DNA from: GCA-003244245 sp050700115
GTDB taxonomy: Bacteria; Actinomycetota; Actinomycetes; Mycobacteriales; Pseudonocardiaceae
Direction: 5' to 3'
NCBI GenBank assembly: GCA_050700115.1
Contig: JBOHGG010000003.1
Span: 62,001-126,000, forward strand
Length of the DNA: 64,000 nt
Shown here: in pieces, positions 7,194 through 15,785 of the stretch
Position numbering within the stretch: position 1 is the stretch's first letter
How the letters are laid out: each line of letters starts with the position of its first letter
Translations under genes and position numbers: made by a program
Notes under the pieces: generated by a model
Databases searched by the model: none
What the model was told of the DNA's origin: nothing
Seen by the model: only the letters and a program-made list of their open reading frames with translations

Positions 7194-8067
7194 GTGACAC
7201 CTCCCTGGCACCCAACGCGTCGGTCAGTCGCCGGGCGGCACCCGGGTCGTGCGCCGGGAGGACCACCAGACCGGGGTGCGTCGCGCGGAGCGCATTGACC
7301 ATAGCTGTGGCCGTGCGCAGCTGGTGTTTGACACCTACGCCAGGAAGATCACCGGCGGTGAGCAGGTCCACGTCGTAGGTGAGGTCGCCGACCATCAGCA
7401 GCGGGACCTGGCCAGGACGCCGGACCAGCAACGACAGCGACCCAGGGGTGTGGCCTGACGTCGGGAGCAGCACGAGGCTGCCGTCTGCGAACACATCATG
7501 ACCGTCGGTGAACGGCGCCAAGGTGGGGTCAGCCAGCGGCTCTGGTTCGATCCGGTGCCAATGCAGCCCGGGCAGATCGATGTGTGAGCGCAGCAACCCC
7601 CGCGCCTCAGCAAGGGGCCTCGCCAGGGTCGCCCACTCCTGTCGACTGATCATGATGTCCGCGCGCCGTAGTTCCGGGAGGCCGCCGATGTGGTCCTGAT
7701 GCAGGTGGGAGATCGCCGCGGTGTGCACGTCCTGGATGCGGTGACCCAGCCCGGCGAGCCCGGCGGTGAGCGTTTCCTCGGGGCCGATGTCGAACTTGGC
7801 CAGCCGGTTGTAGACGAAGCCGTTGAGACCGCCCGGGAAGTAGCCCGGTTCGGTCACCGAGGCGCGGTCCTGGCCGGTGTCGAAGAGCACCACCCCCTCG
7901 CGGTGCTCGATGACGTACACGTTGATCGGCCGGGGAGCCGTCCAACGCCGTGAGGTGGCCAGCCAGAGATAGGTGTTCTTCCAGGTCGGTCCCACGTGTT
8001 CAGGCCGGATCGATACCGTCCCGGTGCTGATCACCGATACCCGCGCGATCGGGTCCGTCGAGCTCAT
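7180..8067 (-). CDS. Metallo-beta-lactamase fold hydrolase, AHL-lactonase-like
   Basis: Product of 295 aa with the zinc signature HLHQDHIGG, a further His in PTSGHTPGSLSL, Asp in MVGDLTYDVDL and a final His in VVLPAHDPG: the complete ligand set of the metallo-hydrolase fold. The layout, with NVYVIEHREGVVLFDTGQD at the start, is that of N-acyl homoserine lactonases (AiiA-like) and related esterases; the substrate is not certain. The start is the ATG with GGAG upstream. It is the first gene of a two-gene operon with the MarR regulator. Confidence 0.85.
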   Translation of the reverse strand: MSSTDPIARVSVISTGTVSIRPEHVGPTWKNTYLWLATSRRWTAPRPINVYVIEHREGVVLFDTGQDRASVTEPGYFPGGLNGFVYNRLAKFDIGPEETLTAGLAGLGHRIQDVHTAAISHLHQDHIGGLPELRRADIMISRQEWATLARPLAEARGLLRSHIDLPGLHWHRIEPEPLADPTLAPFTDGHDVFADGSLVLLPTSGHTPGSLSLLVRRPGQVPLLMVGDLTYDVDLLTAGDLPGVGVKHQLRTATAMVNALRATHPGLVVLPAHDPGAARRLTDALGAREVSHESR

Positions 8068-8080
8068 CGCAATCTCCAAA

Positions 8081-8117
8081 ATTAGATGACGTATCACTAG
8101 ATTACACATCATCTAAT
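8081..8117 (-). promoter_or_regulatory. Palindromic operator upstream of the MBL/MarR operon
   Basis: Perfect inverted repeat with 9-bp arms ATTAGATGA and TCATCTAAT separated by 19 bases, unusually AT-rich for this genome. It lies 14 bases upstream of the hydrolase start, where the core promoter must be. MarR proteins bind such dyads, and the operon's second gene is a MarR, so autorepression is the simple reading. The repeat is seen; binding is inferred. Confidence 0.6.
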
Positions 8118-8177
8118 ACTAGTAGGCGGTGACGTTGATGACAGGTTGGCCGCCGGAAGATCGCCAGCTACGGTCAG

Positions 8178-8393
8178 GTGACCGGCGAGCATCTTGCTAC
8201 CGTGGTAGTAGTTAGCGTCTCGACATGGCTGGCTGACGCAGCACAGGCCCAGGTCCGCCAGCGAAGGCTGCGCGAGGCGCTCAACGCTCTCGCGGTGGAG
8301 GAAGGCGAACTCGATCCCGCCGAGATCGACAGGTTGATCGCCGACGCTCGACGGACCTCGCGTGTGGTCATCGGCGCTGAAGGCGCAGCGTGA
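8178..8393 (+). CDS. VapB-like antitoxin
   Basis: Small protein with VSVSTWLADAAQAQVRQRRLREAL followed by an acidic segment (EEGELDPAEIDRLIADAR), a pattern familiar from actinobacterial antitoxins paired with PIN toxins. The C-terminal segment would bind and block the toxin. Its TGA overlaps the toxin GTG (GTGA), the usual coupling. The start is uncertain: GTG at 8178 or an internal GTG at 8202, neither with a strong Shine-Dalgarno. Confidence 0.7.
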   Translation: MTGEHLATVVVVSVSTWLADAAQAQVRQRRLREALNALAVEEGELDPAEIDRLIADARRTSRVVIGAEGAA

Positions 8394-8767
8394 CACTGGT
8401 TCTGGACGCCGGCGCACTCATCGCATACGAACGCGGCGATCGGACCGTCCGCGCGTTCCTGGAGCGTGCGGGTCAAACCGGAGTGGACGTGCGAACTACG
8501 ACCGGCGCAGTCGCCCGGATGTGGCGCGACGGCGCGCGCCAGGCCCGTCTGACGCTGCTCCTGCAAGGGTTACTCGAGGTTGAGCTGACCCGCGAACGGG
8601 CTCGACCTATCGGCACGCTGCTGGGCCGGGCAGGCCGACGCGATGTGATCGACGGTTCCATCATCGACGCCGCTGTAGACGGCGACGAGATCCTGACCAC
8701 CGACCCGGACGACATCACGGCGCTCGCTCAAAACAGCGGCAAGAATCTCATAGTGACCCCGGTGTGA
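8390..8767 (+). CDS. VapC-like PIN-domain ribonuclease toxin
   Basis: A 125-residue PIN-domain protein. It opens LVLDAGALIAYERGD, with the first catalytic Asp and the usual Glu after it. DVIDGSIIDAAVDGDEILTTDPDDITAL supplies the later acidic residues. PIN toxins cut tRNA or other RNA with Mg2+ when the antitoxin is lost. It is coupled to the preceding antitoxin gene, and its 3' end overlaps the convergent PH-domain gene by about 20 bases. Confidence 0.85.
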   Translation: MTLVLDAGALIAYERGDRTVRAFLERAGQTGVDVRTTTGAVARMWRDGARQARLTLLLQGLLEVELTRERARPIGTLLGRAGRRDVIDGSIIDAAVDGDEILTTDPDDITALAQNSGKNLIVTPV

Positions 8768-9224
8768 CCTGATCTGAACCTGGGGTCCCCCGGGCCGCGG
8801 CGTGTACCGCGCGGAGGGCGCGGATGGCCTGCACCGCGTGCCGGCCGTCGGCGGCCTGGATTGCCATCACCGCGATGTACTCGTCGTCGGGCAGTTCAAG
8901 GCGAGCCCACGGAGCGCCGTCGGGGAAAGACACCCGGAGCACCAGCTCCCAGGGCAGCGTCCGGGACCCGGCCAGATTGCGCACCTCGACACCATCAGCT
9001 CCGGCGCGCACCCGGGGCCGGGCGAACAGCAGGGCTGCTCCGGCGAGCAACAGCCCTATCAGCACCATGGCCACCTGGTCGGAGAGCTGGAAGTAGACGC
9101 CGGTGGGGGTTTGCCGCAGCAGCGCCGCGACCACCGCGAACACCACGATCAGCACCACGGCGGCGGCCACCGCGACCCGGCGGGCCTTACGCGGTCGGGC
9201 CTCGAAGCGGACCTCGGAAGGCAT
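8748..9224 (-). CDS. PH-domain membrane protein next to ribH
   Basis: About 158 aa. Two membrane helices are clear (VAVAAAVVLIVVFAVVAALL and VAMVLIGLLLAGAALLFA), followed by a bacterial PH-like domain with VEVRNLAGSRTLPWELVLRVSFPDG and a C-terminal helix. This is the conserved gene that follows ribH in many actinobacteria (Rv1417 position in M. tuberculosis); its role is unknown. The start is set at MPSEVRFEARP; a GTG seven codons upstream is possible. A repeat element lies between it and ribH. Confidence 0.8.
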   Translation of the reverse strand: MPSEVRFEARPRKARRVAVAAAVVLIVVFAVVAALLRQTPTGVYFQLSDQVAMVLIGLLLAGAALLFARPRVRAGADGVEVRNLAGSRTLPWELVLRVSFPDGAPWARLELPDDEYIAVMAIQAADGRHAVQAIRALRAVHAAARGTPGSDQVTPGSL

Positions 9225-9300
9225 CACGCCGCCTTCGGCGGGCACAGGCGGCGTACACCCCGGGCATAGGGGACGGACACGCGGGGGAGGGGGGTCATGG
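9222..9300 (-). repeat. Intergenic GTGTCC/GTGCCCG repeat, copy 1
   Basis: Read on the minus strand, the bases between ribH and the PH-domain gene run ATGACCCCC, CGTGTCCGTCCCC, ATGCCCGGGGTGTACGCC, GTGCCCGCCGAAGG up to the PH gene start. The same succession of short blocks occurs upstream of mltG at 62945-63040, where one block is duplicated. Both copies end at a start codon. No such family is known to me. Confidence 0.5.
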
Positions 9301-9768
9301 GCGTAAGCCGCGTAGGACTAGGGCGGTCTGTAGGGCGGCGATGCAGGACTGGAAGCCCTTGTCCTCTGAGGAGGAGGGCAGCCCGCAGCGGTCCAGGGCC
9401 TGTTCCTCGGTGTCGCAGGTGAGCACGCCGTTGCCCACCGCGGTCCCCTCGTCCAGCGCGACCCTGGTGAGCCCGGCGGTGACCGCGTCGCAGACGTATT
9501 CGAAGTGCGGGGTGCCACCGCGGATCACCACCCCCAGCGCGACGACGGCGTCATGGTGGCGGGCCAGTTCCTGGCACACCACGGGCAACTCGACCGCACC
9601 CGGTACCCGCACCACGGTCGGTTCGGCGATCCCGGCCTCGGCAGCGGCGGCACAGGCGCGGTCCAGCAGTGCGGTGGTGATGCGCTGGTGCCAGCGAGTC
9701 GCGGCGATGCCCAGCCGCAGCTCCGCACAACGCGGTACCTCTAGCGTGGGCTGGCCGGTCCCGCTCAT
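9295..9768 (-). CDS. ribH: 6,7-dimethyl-8-ribityllumazine synthase
   Basis: Condenses 5-amino-6-ribitylaminouracil with dihydroxybutanone phosphate, the penultimate riboflavin step; the family forms 60-mers or pentamers. Seen: GIAATRWHQRITTALLDRA, VRVPGAVELPVVCQELA, VIRGGTPHFEYVCDAV with the catalytic His, and GVLTCDTEEQALDR. At 157 aa it is full length. The start overlaps the end of ribBA by four bases (ATGA), so the two are coupled in a ribE-ribBA-ribH operon. Confidence 0.97.
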   Translation of the reverse strand: MSGTGQPTLEVPRCAELRLGIAATRWHQRITTALLDRACAAAAEAGIAEPTVVRVPGAVELPVVCQELARHHDAVVALGVVIRGGTPHFEYVCDAVTAGLTRVALDEGTAVGNGVLTCDTEEQALDRCGLPSSSEDKGFQSCIAALQTALVLRGLRP

Positions 9769-11009
9769 AGCCGCAAGCTACCGGCGGGGTCCAGGCCGTC
9801 GAGATCGTGGCCCAGCCGATCGCGCTTGGTGCGCAGGTAACGCAGGTTCTCCGGGTTGGGCCGGATGGGCAGCGCGACCCTGCCGGTGATGGTCAGGCCG
9901 TAACCCTCCAGGCCGGCCCGCTTGGCCGGGTTGTTGGTGAGCAGCCGCATCGAGCGCACTCCGAGGTCCACCAGGATCTGCGCCCCGGTGCCGTAGTCAC
10001 GGGCGTCGGCGGGCATGCCCAAGGCCAGGTTGGCGTCGACGGTGTCAGCGCCGGCGTCCTGCAGTTGGTAGGCCTGCAGCTTGTGCATCAGCCCGATACC
10101 GCGGCCCTCGTGACCACGCACGTAGAGCACCACCCCGCGGCCCTCGGCGGCCACGGCGGCCAGTGCGGCGTCCAGCTGCGGCCCGCAGTCGCAGCGCAGC
10201 GAGCCCAGCACGTCGCCGGTCAGGCATTCCGAGTGCACCCGCACCAGCACGTCGGCCCCATCCCCGATATCCCCGGTGACCAGTGCGATGTGCTCCACCC
10301 CGTCGAGCAGCGAGTCGAACCCGATCGCCCTGAACTCCCCGTGCACGGTCGGGATCCGGGCCTCCGCGACCCGCTCCACCTGCTTTTCGAACCGCCGCCG
10401 GTAGGCGATCAGATCCGCGATGGTGATCAGCTCCAGGTCATGCTCGGCGGCAAAGACCTCCAACTCGTCGCTACGGGCCATCTCGCCGTCTCCCTTGGCC
10501 GAGACGATCTCGCACAACGCCCCGGCCGGGGGGAAACCGGCCAACCGGGCCAAGTCCACCGAGGCCTCGGTATGCCCGGGGCGGCGCAGCACCCCGCCCT
10601 CCTTGGCCCGCAGCGGCACCACGTGTCCCGGGCGGACGAAGTCGACCGACTTGGCGTCCGGGTCGGCCAGCAGCCGGATGGTGCGGGCCCGGTCCGCCGC
10701 CGAGATCCCGGTCGTGACGCCCTCTCGGGCATCCACCGTGACCGTGTAGGCGGTGCCCCGCTTGTCCTGGTTGGTGTGGAACATCGGCGGCAGGTCCAAC
10801 CGATCGCAGTCATCCCCGGTCAGCGCCACGCAGATGTACCCCGAGGTGTACCGGACCATGAACGCCAGCAGCTCGGGAGTGGCCCGGGCCGCAGCGAAGA
10901 TCAGGTCACCTTCGTTCTCCCGCTCCTCGTCGTCCACCACGATCACCGGGCGCCCGGCCGCCACGTCGGCGATCGCCCGATCGATGCCGGCAACGGCGCT
11001 CTCGGTCAT
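9765..11009 (-). CDS. ribBA: Bifunctional DHBP synthase / GTP cyclohydrolase II
   Basis: Two-domain enzyme of 414 aa. Residues 1-200 are dihydroxybutanone-phosphate synthase: VVDDEERENEGDLIFAA carries the acidic active site, and RRPGHTEASVDLARLAG follows. Residues 205-414 are GTP cyclohydrolase II with the zinc cysteines in HSECLTGDVLGSLRCDCG, then GRGIGLMHKLQAYQLQDAG. Together they supply both precursors of lumazine. GGAGG-type sequence precedes the ATG. It lies between ribE and ribH; ribD, often present at this locus, is not in the window. Confidence 0.97.
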   Translation of the reverse strand: MTESAVAGIDRAIADVAAGRPVIVVDDEERENEGDLIFAAARATPELLAFMVRYTSGYICVALTGDDCDRLDLPPMFHTNQDKRGTAYTVTVDAREGVTTGISAADRARTIRLLADPDAKSVDFVRPGHVVPLRAKEGGVLRRPGHTEASVDLARLAGFPPAGALCEIVSAKGDGEMARSDELEVFAAEHDLELITIADLIAYRRRFEKQVERVAEARIPTVHGEFRAIGFDSLLDGVEHIALVTGDIGDGADVLVRVHSECLTGDVLGSLRCDCGPQLDAALAAVAAEGRGVVLYVRGHEGRGIGLMHKLQAYQLQDAGADTVDANLALGMPADARDYGTGAQILVDLGVRSMRLLTNNPAKRAGLEGYGLTITGRVALPIRPNPENLRYLRTKRDRLGHDLDGLDPAGSLRL

Positions 11010-11028
11010 CGTGTCCTCCTCCCCCGCA

Positions 11029-11658
11029 TCATCCCCCAGTCCCCTCCCTACCGGAGCGAATATGTGGCCAGGAGAACCTCTCGACGTACTTCGCGATCAC
11101 GTCAACCTCGATGTTCACCAGCTCGCCGACAAGTCGGGTGCCCAGGGTGGTCAGTTCTCGTGTCGTAGGGATGAGGCCCACGGAGAAGTCGTTGATACCT
11201 GCCTCGATCACGGTGAGGGACACTCCGTCGACCGTGATGGAGCCCTTCTCGACTACATAGCGGGTCAGCGCAGTGGGCATCCCGATCCGGACCAGCTCCC
11301 ACGGGACTGCGTCCTGCGGCGCGGTGCGGGACAGCACGGTCCCGGTGCCGTCGACGTGACCCTGGACCAGGTGCCCGCCGAGCCGGTCGCCCAGCTTCGC
11401 AGCCCGCTCCAGGTTCAGCCGATCGGAGATCCCGGCCGGACCGAGGCTGGAGCGACGCAGCGTCTCGCCGATCACATCGGCGGTGAACACGTCGCCGTCG
11501 ACGTCGACCACGGTCAGGCACACCCCGTTCACCGCGATCGAGTCACCTGGCCGCGCATCGGCGCTGACCAGGGGCCCGTGGATGGCGAACCGTGCCGCGT
11601 CCGGCCGCTCGTCCCGGCCAACGAGCTCGCCGAGTTCCTCAACGATGCCGGTGAACAC
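11029..11658 (-). CDS. ribE: Riboflavin synthase, alpha chain
   Basis: Dismutates two lumazines to riboflavin. The 209-aa protein is an internal duplication typical of the family: MFTGIVEELGELV at the start, NGVCLTVVDVDGDVFTADVIGETLRRSSLG in the first barrel, and HLVQGHVDGTGTVL then DGVSLTVIEAGINDFSVGLIPTTRELTTLG in the second. The GTG start gives the invariant VFTGIVEE N-terminus. It is the first rib gene after rpe in a leftward cluster. No FMN riboswitch features were seen upstream. Confidence 0.96.
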   Translation of the reverse strand: MFTGIVEELGELVGRDERPDAARFAIHGPLVSADARPGDSIAVNGVCLTVVDVDGDVFTADVIGETLRRSSLGPAGISDRLNLERAAKLGDRLGGHLVQGHVDGTGTVLSRTAPQDAVPWELVRIGMPTALTRYVVEKGSITVDGVSLTVIEAGINDFSVGLIPTTRELTTLGTRLVGELVNIEVDVIAKYVERFSWPHIRSGREGTGG

Positions 11659-11684
11659 GGCTCAACCCTCCCGGGCGGTGTGCC

Positions 11685-12356
11685 TCACCGGCCCCCGCAC
11701 GCCCTGGCCTGGGCCCGCAGCGACTCGACGGCCCGCTGCGGGTCATCAGACCCGTACACCGACGAGCCGGCGACGAAGCAGTCCACCCCGGCCTCTGCGG
11801 CCGCCTCGATGGTGTCGGCGTTGATCCCCCCGTCGATCTCCACGAGCACCGTCAGATGCCCGGTGTCCACCAGCCGCCGGGCGGTGCGTACCTTGTCCAG
11901 CACCTCGTGGATGAACGACTGTCCACCAAAGCCGGGCTCCACGCTCATCACCAGCAGCGTGTCGTAGTGCCGCAGCACCTCCACCCAGGGCTCCAGTGGG
12001 GTCTTGGGTTTGATCGACAGGCCGGCTTTGGCGCCGGCCGCGCGCAGGTCCTTCGCCAGCTTCACCGGGTCGTGGGCGGCCTCGGCGTGCACGGTGACGT
12101 TGTAGGAGCCCGCTTCCGCGTACCCGATCGCCCACCGATCCGGGTTGTCGATCATGAGGTGACAGTCCACCGGGATGTCGGTGTGCTTCATCAGGCTCTG
12201 CACCACGGGAAGGCCCAGCGTGAGGTTGGGCACGAAGTGCCCGTCCATCACGTCGACGTGCAGCCAGTCAGCACCCGGTACCGCGTTGGCCTCGTCGGCC
12301 AGCCGGGCGAAGTCGGCGGACAGCAGTGATGGCGCGATCATCGGCTGGTGTGCCAC
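11685..12356 (-). CDS. rpe: Ribulose-phosphate 3-epimerase
   Basis: TIM-barrel enzyme of the pentose phosphate pathway interconverting ribulose 5-phosphate and xylulose 5-phosphate. Seen: MIAPSLLSADFARL, HVDVMDGHFVPNLTLG (metal-binding His/Asp), HLMIDNP, VEPGFGGQSF and VEIDGGINADT, all expected. I place the start at a GTG giving VAHQPMIAPSLL; an ATG five codons later is the alternative. An upstream in-frame extension is not protein-like. Its usual neighbour rsmB is displaced 9 kb away by an accessory block. Confidence 0.93.
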   Translation of the reverse strand: MAHQPMIAPSLLSADFARLADEANAVPGADWLHVDVMDGHFVPNLTLGLPVVQSLMKHTDIPVDCHLMIDNPDRWAIGYAEAGSYNVTVHAEAAHDPVKLAKDLRAAGAKAGLSIKPKTPLEPWVEVLRHYDTLLVMSVEPGFGGQSFIHEVLDKVRTARRLVDTGHLTVLVEIDGGINADTIEAAAEAGVDCFVAGSSVYGSDDPQRAVESLRAQARACGGR

Positions 12357-12409
12357 AGAGTGCACGGTATCGTGCCCGACCCACTGACGTGGTGGGCCGT
12401 CGCAGGACA

Positions 12410-12631
12410 TCAGAATTGCCCGGCACGGATTCCCGCAGTGAACGCCGACCACTCGGCCGCAGTGAACCTCAACGGCGCCCGGGTCCGGTCAGTGGAGTCC
12501 CGCACCGCCACCGCACCGTTACCGAGGTCAGCGACCTCTACGCATTCGAACTCTTCAATCACCGTGCTGTACGAACTCTTGCGCCACTGCACACCGCTGA
12601 GGTCACGCGCGTTCAACGCAGCCTTGTCCAT
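12410..12631 (-). CDS. DUF397 protein
   Basis: The 73-aa product has the DUF397 hallmarks WRKSSYS near residue 16, ECVEVADLGNGAVAVRDS and a closing FTAAEWSAFTAGIRAGQF. DUF397 proteins usually sit beside an XRE regulator (the Scr1/BldB-like pairs of actinomycetes) and act as its small partner. No XRE gene is adjacent here, so this copy is an orphan. It starts the accessory block between rpe and rsmB. About 200 bases upstream hold nothing I can identify. Confidence 0.9.
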   Translation of the reverse strand: MDKAALNARDLSGVQWRKSSYSTVIEEFECVEVADLGNGAVAVRDSTDRTRAPLRFTAAEWSAFTAGIRAGQF

Positions 12632-12838
12632 GTCTGCTCCTCAACTCAAGTTTCCCGAACGACCCGTTCCACCGCTTCTGTCCCTTACCCAAACGCCATC
12701 ATCGCTGCCGCGCGGTAACCGGGCCAGCGCGCGACCGTAGTCCATCCCAATACTGGGACTGGCGGGTCCTGTGGGCCTCCGCGCCATCTTGCCTGCAGTG
12801 TCCTCGTTGGAGTGATACGTCCCGCTGTGCCGAGTGGT

Positions 12839-14878
12839 TCAGCTCAACGGCTGATCCGTGACGGTGAGTTCCAGCCGGTCCTCGACGACTCTGCCATCGA
12901 CGTCCTGACCTCCTCTGAGGTCACCGGCCAGCAGCATGCGGGACAGTTGCCGGTCCAGTTCGCGTCCGATGGCTCGGCGCAGCGGCCGGGCCCCGAACTC
13001 GGGCTGGTAGCCACGGTCAGCGATCCAGTCGATGGCGTGGTCGTCGAGGCGCAGCGTGATGTCCTGGGCGCGCAACCGCTGCCGAGTTTCCTCCAGCAGC
13101 AGTTCGGTGATCGTACGCAGGCCCGGCCGATCGAGGCCGCGGAACAGGACGATCTCATCGATCCGGTTGAGGAACTCCGGCCGGAAGTGCCGCCGCACGC
13201 TGGCCATCAGTGGTTCCCGCACCTCCTCGACCCCTCGCCCAGCGCTGGTCGCGGCCAGCAGCTGATCCGCGCCGAGGTTGCTGGTCATGATGATCACGGT
13301 GTTGGCGAAGTTCACGGTCCGACCCCGGGCGTCGGTGAGCCGGCCGGCGTCGAAGACCTGCAGCAGGATGTTCGAGACGTCGGCATGCGCCTTCTCGATC
13401 TCGTCGAGCAGCAGCACCGTGTACGGGGTACGGCGGACGGCCTCGGTGAGCTGGCCGGCATCCTCGTGGCCGACGTAGCCGGGTGGGGCACCGATGAGCC
13501 GCGACACCGTGTGCTTGTCCTGGAATTCGCTCATATCGATGCGGACCAGCCGCTCCTGCGCCCCGAACAGGGCCTGCGCCAGCGCCCGGGCCAGCTCGGT
13601 CTTGCCGACACCGGTGGGACCGAGGAACAGGAACGACCCGACCGGCCGGTCCGGGTGGTTGAGACCGGCACGGCTGGACCGGACCGCGTCCGCGACGGCC
13701 TCGATCGCCTCGTCCTGCCCGACGACCCGTTGCCGCAGCTGCTCCTCGAGGTTGAGCAGACGGTGCCGCTCCACCTCGGTGAGCTGCGCGACCGGGATGC
13801 CGGTGCTGCGTGCAACGATGTCCGCGACGTCGTCAGCGCCAACCTCCGGCGGCTGCGTCGGGCGGGCGTGGGCGCAGTCCAGCTCCACGATCGCCAGATC
13901 CAGCTCCCGGGTCAGCGCCTCGGCCCGCTCGTAGTCCTCGGCGTCGATCGCGATGTCCTTGGCCCGGGTGAGCTGCTCGACGCGCTGCTCGAGCGCCCGG
14001 GTGTCCTCGCTGGGCGCCTCGGCTCGCAGCCGGACCCGTGCGCTGGACCGGTCGATCAGATCGATCGCCTTGTCCGGGAGGAACCGGTCGGTCAGGTATC
14101 GGTGAGATAGCCGCGCAGCCGCTTCAGCGGCTTCATCGGTGATGCGCACCCGGTGGTGCACCTCGTAGCGCTTGCGCAGGCCACGCAGGATGGCGACGGT
14201 GTCCTCGACGCTCGGCTCGGCGACCAGGATGGGCGCAAACCGTCGTTCCAATGCCGGATCCCGCTCGATGTACCGGCGGTACTCGTCGATCGTGGTGGCC
14301 CCGACGACCTGCAGGTCCCCTCGGGCCAGCGCCGGTTTGAGCAAGCTGGCGGCGTCCATCGCACCGCCCTCGGCCGCGCCGGCACCGATCACCGTGTGCA
14401 GCTCGTCGAGAAACAGCACCACGGTCCGGGCAGCGGCCGTCACTTCATTGATCACCGCGGTGAGCCGTTCCTCGAACTCACCCCGGTACTTGCTGCCGGC
14501 CACCATCCCGGCCAGGTCGAGCGCGATCACCCGCCGGTTGCGCAGGGGTTCCGGGACGGCGCCCTCGGCAATCCGCTGCGCGATGCCGTCAACGATCGCT
14601 GTCTTGCCGACGCCGGGGTCCCCGATCAGCACCGGGTTGTTCTTGGTCCGCCGCGACAGCACCTCGAGGACCTGCTCGATCTCATCCCCCCGCCCGATGA
14701 CCGGGTCGAGGTGGCCGGCCCGGGCGGCGGCGGTGAGGTCGCGGCCGTAGCGATCCACCCGCTGGGTCGCCGTTCCCGGCCTGGTCGCCCCGCCAAAGGA
14801 CTGCTCAAGGCCACCGACCAGCCGGCTGACGAGATCCTCAAGCGGGTTGAACCCGGAGTCGAAAGGCCCATCGGGCAT
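12839..14878 (-). CDS. Clp/Hsp100 ATPase lacking the N-domain
   Basis: AAA+ unfoldase with two ATPase rings in 679 aa. Ring 1 has GDPGVGKTA (about 86-94) and LFLDELH; ring 2 has GPTGVGKTE and LLLDEIEK, with FRPEFLNRIDEIV near the end. A short UVR-like segment (EDYERAEALTRELD) links the rings, as in ClpC, instead of the long ClpB coiled coil. The roughly 140-residue Clp N-domain is missing. The stretch after MTSNLGADQ, where ClpC has its IGL/LGF ClpP-docking loop, lacks that tripeptide. It may remodel proteins without feeding ClpP; that is inference. Confidence 0.88.
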   Translation of the reverse strand: MPDGPFDSGFNPLEDLVSRLVGGLEQSFGGATRPGTATQRVDRYGRDLTAAARAGHLDPVIGRGDEIEQVLEVLSRRTKNNPVLIGDPGVGKTAIVDGIAQRIAEGAVPEPLRNRRVIALDLAGMVAGSKYRGEFEERLTAVINEVTAAARTVVLFLDELHTVIGAGAAEGGAMDAASLLKPALARGDLQVVGATTIDEYRRYIERDPALERRFAPILVAEPSVEDTVAILRGLRKRYEVHHRVRITDEAAEAAARLSHRYLTDRFLPDKAIDLIDRSSARVRLRAEAPSEDTRALEQRVEQLTRAKDIAIDAEDYERAEALTRELDLAIVELDCAHARPTQPPEVGADDVADIVARSTGIPVAQLTEVERHRLLNLEEQLRQRVVGQDEAIEAVADAVRSSRAGLNHPDRPVGSFLFLGPTGVGKTELARALAQALFGAQERLVRIDMSEFQDKHTVSRLIGAPPGYVGHEDAGQLTEAVRRTPYTVLLLDEIEKAHADVSNILLQVFDAGRLTDARGRTVNFANTVIIMTSNLGADQLLAATSAGRGVEEVREPLMASVRRHFRPEFLNRIDEIVLFRGLDRPGLRTITELLLEETRQRLRAQDITLRLDDHAIDWIADRGYQPEFGARPLRRAIGRELDRQLSRMLLAGDLRGGQDVDGRVVEDRLELTVTDQPLS

Positions 14879-14947
14879 ACCGAGCCTCCCCGCATTAGCT
14901 CACACCAGCTTCAACCGTACGCCCCGTTCGCGGCGACGCGCGGCGCG

Positions 14948-15766
14948 TCAGCGCCCAGACTGGCAGAGCTCGTCAAGGAAGCCGAGCACGGCGCCGTGGG
15001 CAGCCTCGGGCTGGTCGGTGAACAGGATGTGGCTCGCCTGGGGGAGCAACGTCAGGCGGGCGCCGGGGATGCGTTCGGCAATGATGCGGCCGTTCCCGGG
15101 CGGGATCAAGCGGTCGGACTCGCCGTGAATCACCAGGGTCGGTGCGGTGATCTCGGGTAGCCGATCGTACGACGACCACGACAGCACCGCCTGCAGCTGA
15201 CCCCGGTACCCCTGCGCGCTCGGGTAGGTCCGGAGCCGGATCGCGAGGTCCTCCTCGATGCGCTCGTCGGAGGTGCCGAGGTGGTAGACGTACGGGTTCA
15301 TCACCCGGATCCCCTGCTCTGCGGGCATCTCTGCCCGGGCGAGCAGCGTGACGCCGACCTCGGGCTCGGCCTGGACCATCCGCGGCCCGCCGCACAGGGT
15401 GGCGACGAGCACGAGCCCACACACCCGCGAGGGTTGCCGCAGCGCGAGCTCCTGGGCGATGGCGCCGCCGAGCGAGACGCCGACGACGTGGGCGGCGTCG
15501 GCTCCGGCGGCGTCAAGGACGGCGGCGGCGTCCTGCGCCATGTCGCTGACGCGGTACGCCCCCGGGGGCACGTCGCTGCGGCCCACCCCCCGGTTGTCGA
15601 ACCGGATGACCCGGTAGCGAGGGGACAGGGCCGGCACGGTGCGGTACCACATGTCGTGGGTGTAGCCGAGGCCGTGGATGAGCAGGACCGCCGGGCCGGC
15701 GCCGCTGTCCGCCCAGAACAGTCGCGTCCCGCCGTTCGCTGTGTAGGGCACGAGCCGATTGTCCAC
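14948..15766 (-). CDS. Alpha/beta-hydrolase
   Basis: Single-domain alpha/beta-hydrolase of 272 aa. Seen: LLIHGLGYTHDMW (oxyanion hole), RFDNRGVGRSD, nucleophile elbow VGVSLGGA, the acid region VIHGESDRLIP and the catalytic His in PQASHILFTD. The arrangement resembles 3-oxoadipate enol-lactonase-like hydrolases, but the substrate is unknown. The start is the GTG of VDNRLVPYTANGG; a longer in-frame extension overlaps the divergent ROK gene and is not credible. The two divergent start codons are only about 20 bases apart. Confidence 0.87.
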   Translation of the reverse strand: MDNRLVPYTANGGTRLFWADSGAGPAVLLIHGLGYTHDMWYRTVPALSPRYRVIRFDNRGVGRSDVPPGAYRVSDMAQDAAAVLDAAGADAAHVVGVSLGGAIAQELALRQPSRVCGLVLVATLCGGPRMVQAEPEVGVTLLARAEMPAEQGIRVMNPYVYHLGTSDERIEEDLAIRLRTYPSAQGYRGQLQAVLSWSSYDRLPEITAPTLVIHGESDRLIPPGNGRIIAERIPGARLTLLPQASHILFTDQPEAAHGAVLGFLDELCQSGR

Positions 15767-15785
15767 GGGCGATATCCTGAGGCCG

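Noticed and set aside
12632..12838. A missing XRE partner for the DUF397 gene
   Set aside because: Read in all frames, the 200-base gap holds no HTH-like sequence; the DUF397 copy is an orphan.
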